DNA of 5,707 bases, taken from positions 1 to 5,707 of the forward strand of contig JAPKDE010000171.1 of NCBI GenBank assembly GCA_028822675.1, written 5' to 3'. Source of the stretch: Dehalococcoidia bacterium. Its GTDB lineage: Bacteria; Chloroflexota; Dehalococcoidia; UBA3495. The notes under the pieces were generated by a model. It was given only the letters and a program-made list of their open reading frames with translations, did no database searches and had not been told where the DNA came from. The translations under genes and the position numbers were made by a program. The number at the start of each line of letters is the position of its first letter. Position 1 is the first letter of the stretch. Below are positions 1-5,659 of this stretch, one piece after another.

Positions 1-73
1 CTGCAGACTCCATCACTTCAATATACCGGCGTGCGTTCTTCAGACTAGAGGAGGTAATTACTACAACTGCCAT
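1..73 (-). CDS. Partial N-terminus of a leftward gene, possibly a class I glutamine amidotransferase-like / C26 peptidase protein
   Basis: An open frame on the minus strand starts at ATG (73-71) and runs off the left edge after 24 codons. It reads MAVVVITSSSLKNARRYIEV and continues MESA. A hydrophobic beta strand, a TSS turn, then a helix with an ARRYIEVMESA pattern resembles the start of gamma-glutamyl-GABA hydrolase/PuuD-type class I glutamine amidotransferases (typically IGITTS...YVEAVERAGG). The catalytic Cys and His would lie outside the window, so function is a weak inference from 24 residues. A second in-frame ATG lies at 85-83, which would add MLCH; neither start has a good Shine-Dalgarno sequence, and 73 gives the more natural N-terminus. 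A candidate leftward -10 (GATACT, 117-112) and the palindrome at 120-131 lie just upstream. The gene is divergent from xdhC. Confidence 0.5.
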   Translation of the reverse strand, partial: MAVVVITSSSLKNARRYIEVMESA

Positions 74-111
74 ATGACATAACATTGTAACGGAATCGAG
101 CCTGCAGTTAC

Positions 112-131
112 AGTATCTCAACACCGGTGTT
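112..131 (-). promoter_or_regulatory. Candidate operator palindrome with adjacent leftward -10
   Basis: AACACCGGTGTT at 120-131 is a perfect 12-bp palindrome. Reading leftward, it is followed after two bases by GATACT (117-112), a 4/6 match to TATAAT, placed about 39 nt before the ATG at 73. The -35 to its right is poor (around 135-141). The 10-bp core recurs at 3525-3534 in front of the MFS gene in similar geometry. It is probably a binding site for a dimeric regulator; the identity of the regulator is unknown. Confidence 0.4.
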
Positions 132-262
132 AGGCCAGTTTGTCGTGCGTATGAACGCCTGTCCCCGTTTGCTCCTACCCAATCAAATTTGATAAACTTG
201 CTGTCAGCTATTCCAACGGTAATCTGCGCCCTACTCGGCATTAGCTAGGCATTCTATTGAAA

Positions 263-298
263 TGCGCGCTCCTGATTCGGTCGCGCACGGATTATAAC
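263..298 (+). promoter_or_regulatory. Candidate xdhC promoter -10 with upstream inverted repeat
   Basis: TATAAC at 293-298 is a 5/6 match to the -10 consensus, about 40 nt before the xdhC start. No good -35 lies 16-18 nt upstream (TCCTGA at 270-275 is poor). Instead, an inverted repeat, TGCGCG (263-268) and CGCGCA (282-287), with arm centres 19 bp apart, covers the -35 region. That arrangement would suit an activator or repressor site. The rest of the 74-338 region shows an isolated AGGAGGT at 50-56 but no other gene. Confidence 0.3.
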
Positions 299-338
299 GT
301 TCCTAAAACTGACCATGCGGTATAACGCGAGGGTTTAG

Positions 339-1478
339 ATGAGAGAAGTAATACAAGGTGCGATTGACGACTTGAATGAGGGTCAACCCTGTGTGCTGGC
401 CACCGTGGTACGAACCAAAGGTTCCACGCCACAAAAGGCCGGCGCAATGCTGCTTGTTCGACAAGACGGCACCGGGTTGGGCACTCTGGGCGGCGGATGT
501 GTCGAGGGCGACATTTGGTTCGCTGCCAAAGAGATTCTGCGCCTGAACGGCGGCGCGGAATTCAAAGACTACTATCTGAACGAAGATATCGCTGCACGCG
601 ACGGTCTGGTCTGCGGCGGCACCATGTACTTCTACCTGGAACCACTGCGAGAACGGGATGACTTTGTGCCCATTGGCAGTGAGATCGTGGAAGCCTATGA
701 CGGCGGCCAACCAGTAAGCCTGGCCACAGTCGTGAACGCAAAAGACGGCGGCCCGGCTTTGGGCGCTAAATTGCTGCTCCGCTCCGACGGCTCGATTACC
801 GGAACGTTGGGCAACACTGAACTAGATGCCCAAGCAACTGAGATCGCCCAAAAAGTGGCTGACGTTGGCAGCAACGAATCTTTCAGCATCGCCGACGGCA
901 CCGAGATATTTGTCGAAGGGTTCACCACTCCGCCAACTCTGGTTATGGTGGGCGGCGGACACGTGGGCAAGGCCACTGCAGACCTGGCTTATTCATTGGG
1001 CTACCGGGTCTACTTGGTGGACGACCGACCCGAGTTTTGCAACGAAGAGCGTTTCCCCTACGCCGAAGAACGCGTGGTGGCCACCTATGACAAGTGGACC
1101 GAAAACGTAGACCTGAATGTGAACTCTTTTGTTGTGGTCGCCACGAGAGGCCACCGCTTTGATGACATGGCCTTGGAATCGGCTTTGAAAACCCGCGCCC
1201 GTTACGTTGGAGTGCTGGGCAGCCGACGCAAGACCATCATGATTTACCGGCGTCTACTGCAACAAGGGGTGTCGTTGGAGCGCATCAAAGAGGTGTACGC
1301 ACCCATCGGTCTGAATATCGGCGCATTGGAGCCGGAAGAACTTGCCGTGAGCATAATGTCGGAGATCAACATGGTCCGGCGCGGTGGTGATGGCGGCCAG
1401 ATGCAGATGGGCGATTGGTACATCGACCGGGCTGCGGAGATTGCAGAACGCACGCCCGACTCCACAGTAGAAGTCTAG
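339..1478 (+). CDS. xdhC: XdhC/CoxF-family molybdenum hydroxylase maturation protein
   Basis: This is a 379-residue cytosolic protein. In characterised relatives such as Rhodobacter XdhC, the family binds molybdenum cofactor, supports its sulfuration and delivers it to xanthine dehydrogenase-type molybdenum hydroxylases. The N-terminal XdhC/CoxI domain shows ATVVRTKGSTPQKAGAMLLV (21-40), LGGGCVEGD (50-58) and a CGG motif (92-94). The C-terminal Rossmann domain begins with LVMVGGGHVGKATADLA (201-217) and an acidic end to strand 2 (VDDRPEF, 227-233). It continues with ATRGHRFDD (268-276), GVLGSRRKT (291-299) and APIGLNIGALEPEELAVSI (321-339). Length and motif order are complete for the fused two-domain form. 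Residues 115-170 look like a degenerate repeat of residues 6-60. The ATG has GAGGG (329-333) five bases upstream. The mocA-like gene follows after 10 nt, so the two are almost surely cotranscribed. No molybdenum hydroxylase subunit is in the window, so the client enzyme is unknown. Confidence 0.92.
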   Translation: MREVIQGAIDDLNEGQPCVLATVVRTKGSTPQKAGAMLLVRQDGTGLGTLGGGCVEGDIWFAAKEILRLNGGAEFKDYYLNEDIAARDGLVCGGTMYFYLEPLRERDDFVPIGSEIVEAYDGGQPVSLATVVNAKDGGPALGAKLLLRSDGSITGTLGNTELDAQATEIAQKVADVGSNESFSIADGTEIFVEGFTTPPTLVMVGGGHVGKATADLAYSLGYRVYLVDDRPEFCNEERFPYAEERVVATYDKWTENVDLNVNSFVVVATRGHRFDDMALESALKTRARYVGVLGSRRKTIMIYRRLLQQGVSLERIKEVYAPIGLNIGALEPEELAVSIMSEINMVRRGGDGGQMQMGDWYIDRAAEIAERTPDSTVEV

Positions 1479-1488
1479 GTCCGTCTTT

Positions 1489-2097
1489 ATGCCCGGTATG
1501 CCCGGTGTTTGGGCGATACTTCTGGCTGCGGGCGAGTCCAGCCGCATGGGACAGCTCAAGGCCCTGCTTGCTTGGCGGGGTTCCACGTTGATTGAACACC
1601 AGCTTAACTCGCTACTGGCTGCTGGAGTGCAACACGTTGTTGTCGTCCTGGGCCATGATGCTGACCGCTTGAAACCCATTGTCGATTCAGTAGAGGGCGC
1701 TTCTTGGGTCTTAAATGCTGATTACCTGCTGGGCAAGACAACCTCTCTCAAGACTGGTGTATACGCGTTAGACGGGCAACCAGTGTCGGATGTGTTGCTG
1801 CTCAACGTTGACCAGCCCCGTACTGCCGACACAGTGCGCAAACTCCTCAAACGCCACGAGTCTTCACAATACGTGATCACGATTCCAACTCACGGCGGTA
1901 AGGGTGGCCACCCAATCTTCCTGTCAGCTAAATTGCTTCCTGAGATGGCGGTAATAGAAGAAGAAACCAAAGGCCTGTTGGCCGTGGTGCGGCGTCATGC
2001 TGATGCTACCGAGCGGTTTGAGATAGATGACCCGTCGGTGCTCTGGGACTTGAACACGCCGGAGCAATACGAACATGCATTGGCCACAGAAGGATAG
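1489..2097 (+). CDS. mocA: MocA-like molybdenum cofactor nucleotidyltransferase
   Basis: This is a 202-residue protein of the MobA/MocA nucleotidyltransferase family, which couples molybdopterin to a nucleotide. The N-terminal nucleotide-binding loop is AILLAAGESSRMGQLKALL (9-27). LAAG rather than LAGG, and SSRMGQ-x-K, resemble E. coli MocA (CTP-dependent, making the cytosine dinucleotide form) more than MobA (GTP-dependent). Other family motifs are VVVVLGHDADRL (50-61), LLLNVDQP (103-110, with the metal-binding Asp), GGKGGHPIFL (136-145) and WDLNTPEQY (186-194). The cytidylyl specificity is inferred from these motifs and from pairing with xdhC, since xanthine dehydrogenase-like and CO dehydrogenase-like enzymes often use the cytosine form. 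The ATG at 1489 is followed by an in-frame ATG at 1498 within a 9-bp tandem repeat. The Shine-Dalgarno sequence is weak (TAGGT across the xdhC stop), which suggests translational coupling. A strong terminator follows the stop. Confidence 0.85.
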   Translation: MPGMPGVWAILLAAGESSRMGQLKALLAWRGSTLIEHQLNSLLAAGVQHVVVVLGHDADRLKPIVDSVEGASWVLNADYLLGKTTSLKTGVYALDGQPVSDVLLLNVDQPRTADTVRKLLKRHESSQYVITIPTHGGKGGHPIFLSAKLLPEMAVIEEETKGLLAVVRRHADATERFEIDDPSVLWDLNTPEQYEHALATEG

Positions 2098-2119
2098 TTC
2101 AGCTTTAATAGCGTACAAG

Positions 2120-2160
2120 AATAAAAAAGACCCGGCTACAAAAGCCGGGTCTTTTTTATT
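2120..2160. terminator. Bidirectional rho-independent terminator between convergent genes
   Basis: A perfect 18-bp stem pairs 2120-2137 with 2143-2160 around a 5-nt loop (2138-2142). The GC core is GACCCGGCT/AGCCGGGTC, flanked by six A and six T residues. The A/T flanks give a U-tract on either strand, so it can stop the mocA transcript (rightward) and the MFS transcript (leftward). It sits 22 nt after the mocA stop and 18 nt beyond the MFS stop. Confidence 0.93.
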
Positions 2161-2178
2161 GCGACTTTAGTGCGTTAT

Positions 2179-3435
2179 TTAATGCGCATGTTGCGGTTGT
2201 TTGGCCGATGTGCCATTGGGCAGAGCCAGCGATGCCAGGAAGCCCAAGAAGAACAACCCTGACGCGAAGTAGAACGCTGAATGCCAACCAACATATTCGA
2301 CCAATACGCCGGCGATGACAGAAGCAATCGCACCGAAGAAAGCGTTGCTGCCCCACATCAGCCCGATGAACGTCCCTTCAAGTCCCTTACCTGAAGCCAC
2401 ATCTACTGCCGCTGCTTGGGTGAGAGAGTTGACCGAGAACAAGAACACCCCGAACATCACCACTGAAGCGGTCATTCCCAGACCGTCGCCGCCCAGGGCC
2501 ATGGTCGTCGGGAAGATCACGGCAGAGGCCATGATGAACACAATGATGGGCTTTCTGCCGATCCGGTCGGACAATGCCCCAAACATTGGCCCAGCAAAGA
2601 TCCCAGGAGCTGCAAGTAGAGCAACGTGGAAGCCAACCCAGAAATTGCTCAACCCTAGTTGGTCAGAGAGATACAGAGGTATGACCCAGAGTAGAGACCG
2701 GTCACCCATTCCACGGACGGCCGAGACGGTGAAGATCCACCACATGCCAGTGCCGCGGAACGACTCGCGCATGTCGCGCATCTGAGTTTTGAACTTGGCT
2801 TTGTAATCGACACCTTCAATCTTGGGACCGCTCACGTTTCGCAACAAGAAGAAGATGACTACGGCCAGGCCGAGCAGCACGGGAGTGCCACCGCCCATTA
2901 TCCAGCGCCATCCCACCACGGCCAATAATCCACCGACAATCAACGGACCTAGCCAGTCACCGATATTTCCTGTGGAGCGGTGCATGGAAATAAAAAGACC
3001 GCGCTGCTTTGGAAACCGCTGGGCCAGTAATCCTAATGCCGGTGGGTGCCATAGTGCCGTGCCAGCCGAGGCGAGAGCCAAAGACGCCAGTATCAGCCCG
3101 TAGGTGGGCGCAATGGAAACCAAGAAATACCCAATGGCAATCAGGCTCATGCTAAACGCCAGGATATGGGCCCGGCGGTGCTGGAACATATCTACGAAGA
3201 ATCCACCAGACATGCTGGTGGCGCCGCCAGAGAGCTGCCTCACTGCATCAAGGAGGCCTGCCTGTATCGGTGCTAGCCCCAATGTGATGTAAATTTGAGG
3301 GATCAGCACCAAGAACGCCCGCCCATACATGTGTTCCAACGCGTGGGCGCCAATTACCGTGGTGGCCATCACCGAATCTTTGGTGCGCTGTTGCTCAGGG
3401 TCGGCGATTGTTTGTGGGTCTACAGCTTCAGCCAA
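2179..3435 (-). CDS. Major facilitator superfamily transporter, 12 TM
   Basis: This is a 418-residue integral membrane protein of the major facilitator superfamily, probably a proton-coupled uptake or export carrier. About 12 hydrophobic segments fall in two sets of six (about 30-200 and 231-405). They are separated by a charged cytosolic loop (201-228, rich in Lys, Arg and Asp). The MFS loop motif appears in the second half as GALSDRIGRKP (286-296). The first half has a divergent equivalent, GGFFVDMFQHRRAH (77-90), and TALWHPPALGLLAQRF (126-141) resembles the TM4 region of the fosmidomycin-resistance-like branch. Substrate cannot be read from the sequence. The frame opens at TTG (3435-3433) behind GTGAGAG; the alternative ATG at residue 23 (MATTVIGAHALEH) would remove only a polar tail and lacks a clear ribosome site. 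The gene follows the asparaginase-like gene in the same direction after 185 nt, with its own likely promoter and operator. Confidence 0.9.
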   Translation of the reverse strand: MAEAVDPQTIADPEQQRTKDSVMATTVIGAHALEHMYGRAFLVLIPQIYITLGLAPIQAGLLDAVRQLSGGATSMSGGFFVDMFQHRRAHILAFSMSLIAIGYFLVSIAPTYGLILASLALASAGTALWHPPALGLLAQRFPKQRGLFISMHRSTGNIGDWLGPLIVGGLLAVVGWRWIMGGGTPVLLGLAVVIFFLLRNVSGPKIEGVDYKAKFKTQMRDMRESFRGTGMWWIFTVSAVRGMGDRSLLWVIPLYLSDQLGLSNFWVGFHVALLAAPGIFAGPMFGALSDRIGRKPIIVFIMASAVIFPTTMALGGDGLGMTASVVMFGVFLFSVNSLTQAAAVDVASGKGLEGTFIGLMWGSNAFFGAIASVIAGVLVEYVGWHSAFYFASGLFFLGFLASLALPNGTSAKQPQHAH

Positions 3436-3519
3436 TTTCTCTCACTTCCCTGATGACTCTCTCATATGTAATCAATTCGAGGGGCGTAAATAGTCAGTAT
3501 GCCGAAATACGAGGTTGGC

Positions 3520-3549
3520 AGTATACACCGGTGTCCATTACGGTAACAA
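3520..3549 (-). promoter_or_regulatory. Candidate MFS promoter with operator palindrome in the spacer
   Basis: Reading leftward, TTGTTA (3549-3544, 4/6 match to the -35 consensus) is followed after 18 nt by TATACT (3525-3520, 5/6 match to the -10 consensus). The perfect palindrome ACACCGGTGT (3525-3534) fills the -10-proximal half of the spacer and shares one base with the -10. Such a position suits a repressor or a spacer-binding MerR-type regulator. It matches the palindrome at 120-131. The leader to the TTG start would be about 78 nt. Confidence 0.5.
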
Positions 3550-3620
3550 TGTCCAGTAAATACGATATTTTGGCTGCTATTTGACGGACAGTTAGGAATT
3601 ATTTGCTGGTTCCGGAGATG

Positions 3621-4628
3621 TTAAAAATCGTAGAACATCTGCTGCAATTCTTTTCGGTCTTTGGTGAGGGTTAGACCCAACATCAGAAGTATCCGGGCTT
3701 TGGGTGGCAACAGGTTGTCGCAGACCAAAAATCCTTGCTCTTCCTTCTTAGGAGTCATGACCACCCTCCCGGCGGTCGAACGGGTGGCCAAAACAACAGG
3801 TATGCCGTCTTCCACTAACTTCAAAGCTGCTTCAATCACCGCCGGAGGGAAAGTGCCGCCGCCAAAACCAGCCAGGATCAGTCCGTCAGACTTGTTATTT
3901 CTCACCGCGTCCACCAGCAGTCCGTCAGCGCCGGCGTAAGAATAGACAATGTCCACTCGTGGCAAGTCGGTCATGTCGTCCACCATAAATGGAGTGTTTA
4001 CGGTGTGACGTCGGATCGGCGCCCGGTAAAACTCCACCTTCCCGTCAGAATCGGCGTAGCCCAGGAACCCCAGTTCATTAGGCCTAAAGGTCTCCACTCG
4101 GAAGGTGCTTGCCTTGGTAACGTCACGGCCGCACTGAATCTCGTTGTTCAGCACAGTTAGCACGCCCAAGCCGGCTGCGTTGGGACTGGAAGCCGTACGA
4201 ACAGCGTCCAGCAAGTTCAAATCAGAGTCGGTACTCAGGGCAGTGGGCGGACGCATAGCTCCGGTAATCACCACAGGCTTTGACGATTTAACCGTCAGAT
4301 GCAGGAAATACGAAGTCTCCTCCAAAGTGGCCGTGCCGTGGGTGATCGCCACGCCGGAAACGTCTGGTTCTTCTCGGAATATCGTGTTGATACGGCGCGC
4401 TAGCCCCAGCCACTCAGCCGCGCCAATGGCTGTACTGCCCACGCTGACCAGGTCTTCGGACTTCACTTCGGCTATGTCCTTGATCTCAGGCACCCGGTCT
4501 AGGGATTGCTGAATGGTGATGTGGTCTCCGATCTCCGGGTAGAGGATGAAGTCCATGCGGTCGGGCCCGACTCCGGCGATGCTCCCGCCAGTGCCAATCA
4601 CCCTGACGATGGGTTTATCGTTCGGCAT
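3621..4628 (-). CDS. Asparaginase-family amidohydrolase with altered active site
   Basis: This 335-residue protein has the full asparaginase/glutaminase fold length and no signal peptide, so it is probably cytosolic. Family members hydrolyse asparagine or related amides to acid plus ammonia. Landmarks are VIGTGGSIAG (10-19), VGSTAI (63-68), ITHGTATLEETSYFLHLTVK (95-114), GAMRPPTALSTDSDLNL (123-139), GRDVTK (167-172) and a conserved C-terminus (PPKARILLMLGLTLTKD). Against E. coli AnsB from memory, the first catalytic Thr (T12) is Ser16, T89 is kept as Thr99, substrate-binding D90 is Ala100, S58 is Ser65 and K162 is Lys172. Hydrolysis remains plausible, but the loss of the Asp that holds the substrate amino group argues for a changed substrate. 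I chose ATG 4628, with AAGGA seven bases upstream, over the longer GTG frame from 4682, whose extra 18 residues are low-complexity. It is divergent from the phosphoesterase; the MFS gene downstream may move its substrate or product. Confidence 0.88.
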   Translation of the reverse strand: MPNDKPIVRVIGTGGSIAGVGPDRMDFILYPEIGDHITIQQSLDRVPEIKDIAEVKSEDLVSVGSTAIGAAEWLGLARRINTIFREEPDVSGVAITHGTATLEETSYFLHLTVKSSKPVVITGAMRPPTALSTDSDLNLLDAVRTASSPNAAGLGVLTVLNNEIQCGRDVTKASTFRVETFRPNELGFLGYADSDGKVEFYRAPIRRHTVNTPFMVDDMTDLPRVDIVYSYAGADGLLVDAVRNNKSDGLILAGFGGGTFPPAVIEAALKLVEDGIPVVLATRSTAGRVVMTPKKEEQGFLVCDNLLPPKARILLMLGLTLTKDRKELQQMFYDF

Positions 4629-4733
4629 TTTTATTTCCTTATTATTGTTTTTTGAATAACTTAAGAACGAATTGAAGCCCACAAATCAGAATTTCTAAGC
4701 TGATATTGCGTGAGCCATTACCGAGAACCAGCA

Positions 4734-4744
4734 GTTATAATAAC
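4734..4744. promoter_or_regulatory. Symmetric -10-like element in divergent intergenic region
   Basis: GTTATAATAAC is an 11-bp palindrome around a central A. It contains a perfect TATAAT (4736-4741) rightward toward the phosphoesterase and TATTAT leftward toward the asparaginase-like gene. No good -35 lies at the usual distance in either direction (TTGCGT at 4706-4711 is 24 nt away). It could provide back-to-back promoters; this is inferred from sequence only. Confidence 0.3.
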
Positions 4745-4801
4745 CGAGTCATCGTACGGGATTTCGCACCACTGAAACTTACTTCAGGATTTCCGCTGAT
4801 T

Positions 4802-5533
4802 ATGCGGGCGTAGATTTTATCTGACATCCACGCCAACTTAGAAGCCCTTGAGGCCGTTATTAAAGACGCCCAAGGCAGTGGCGGGTTCGACACAATTTGG
4901 AGCCTGGGAGACCTGGTTGGCTATGGCCCAGATCCCAAGGCGTGCATTGATCGAATACGCGAATTTGACTTGGTATCGGTGGCCGGTAACCACGACCACG
5001 CTGCCATTGGGCTGATTGATGCCAATGATTTCAACGCAGCCGCCAAGACTGCCGCTGAGTGGACCGCCGATCAATTGGATTCCGAATGCCGCGATTTCCT
5101 GGCTGCCATGCTTTTTGTCGAAGTCCAGGGGCCGTTCACTTTAGTGCACGGTAGCCTTCGCGACCCGATAGTTGAATACCTTTTAGACCGGAACTCCGCC
5201 CTTGGCACCTTGGCTCTGCTGGAGACACCGTACTGCCTGGTTGGACACTCTCACATTCCATTTGTCTGTTTCGAAGTTGAGGGTGAGCCGGAATTCAACG
5301 AATTCCCAGAAGACAAACGGGTGGCGTTAAATGACAATCGGAAGATTATCAACCCAGGCGGAGTGGGTCAACCTCGAGACCGAGACCCGCGTCCCAGCTA
5401 CGCCATTTACGATTCAGTTGAGTCTAATATAGAGCGACACCGGGTGACTTACGACATCGCAAAGACACAGAAAAAGATGCGTTCTGCCGACCTTCCGTCA
5501 CGCCTAATCGACCGCTTGGAACACGGGTTATAG
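4802..5533 (+). CDS. Calcineurin-like metallophosphoesterase, in-frame amber at codon 4
   Basis: The frame from ATG 4802 encodes 243 codons of a YfcE/MJ0936-type metallophosphoesterase, a cytosolic dinuclear-metal phosphodiesterase or phosphatase of unknown substrate. All metal-ligand motifs are present: SDIHAN (7-12, Asp8 and His10), GDLVGYGPDP (36-45, Asp37), GNHDH (62-66, Asn63 and His64), a central His116 (VHGS) and GHSH (148-151). INPGGVGQPRDRDPRPSYAIYD near the C-terminus is also typical. The N-terminus reads MRA-stop-ILSDIHANLEAL: codon 4 is TAG (4811-4813) where Leu (TTG) would give a consensus start. AGGA (4786-4789) lies 12 bases before the ATG, a slightly long spacing. Starting downstream at TTG 4970 would remove the first two metal motifs and probably destroy activity. 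Options are a recent nonsense mutation, a base-calling error, rare ATT initiation (4814) or readthrough. TAG is the normal stop in three genes here, so a recoded genome is unlikely. Confidence 0.8.
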
Positions 5534-5588
5534 AGTCATTCGCCGCACACGTGGCAAGATAAGAGCGAATTAGACTGCTCCAGTCAAA

Positions 5589-5616
5589 TTGACAGTGTCC
5601 CAGGATTGTTGATAGC
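5589..5616 (+). promoter_or_regulatory. Candidate tRNA-Lys promoter
   Basis: A perfect -35, TTGACA (5589-5594), is followed after 16 nt by GATAGC (5611-5616), a weak 3/6 -10. It lies about 43 nt before the tRNA and within the 126-nt gap after the phosphoesterase stop. GACTG/CAGTC just upstream (5573-5585) forms a small hairpin without a U-tract, so it is not a clear terminator. Confidence 0.35.
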
Positions 5617-5659
5617 GTGTACAAGGTAAATCATCAAACAACTTCCACGGCACATCAAC

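Noticed and set aside
50..85. AGGAGGT at 50-56 as a plus-strand ribosome binding site
   Set aside because: The only following ATG (74) opens a two-codon frame, and the bases lie inside the leftward partial gene.
303..710. 135-codon minus-strand open frame opposite xdhC
   Set aside because: It is antisense to a well-supported gene, has no recognisable motifs and its composition looks like a shadow frame.
1254..1679. 141-codon minus-strand frame across the xdhC-mocA junction
   Set aside because: It overlaps two genes with clear family motifs; the translation is low-quality and rich in Cys, Arg and Pro.
2315..3292. Plus-strand open frames opposite the MFS gene
   Set aside because: They mirror hydrophobic codons of the transporter and show no domain features.
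4629..4682. GTG-start 18-residue extension of the asparaginase-like protein
   Set aside because: The extension is Asn/Lys/Ser-rich and matches the AT-rich leader, while ATG 4628 has a well-spaced AAGGA.
4811..4813. Amber codon as evidence of pyrrolysine or a recoded TAG
   Set aside because: xdhC, mocA and the phosphoesterase itself all end in TAG, so TAG acts as an ordinary stop here.
5538..5585. ATTCGC/GCGAAT and GACTG/CAGTC repeats as a terminator after the phosphoesterase
   Set aside because: The stems are short, the first has a 21-nt loop, and no U-tract follows either.
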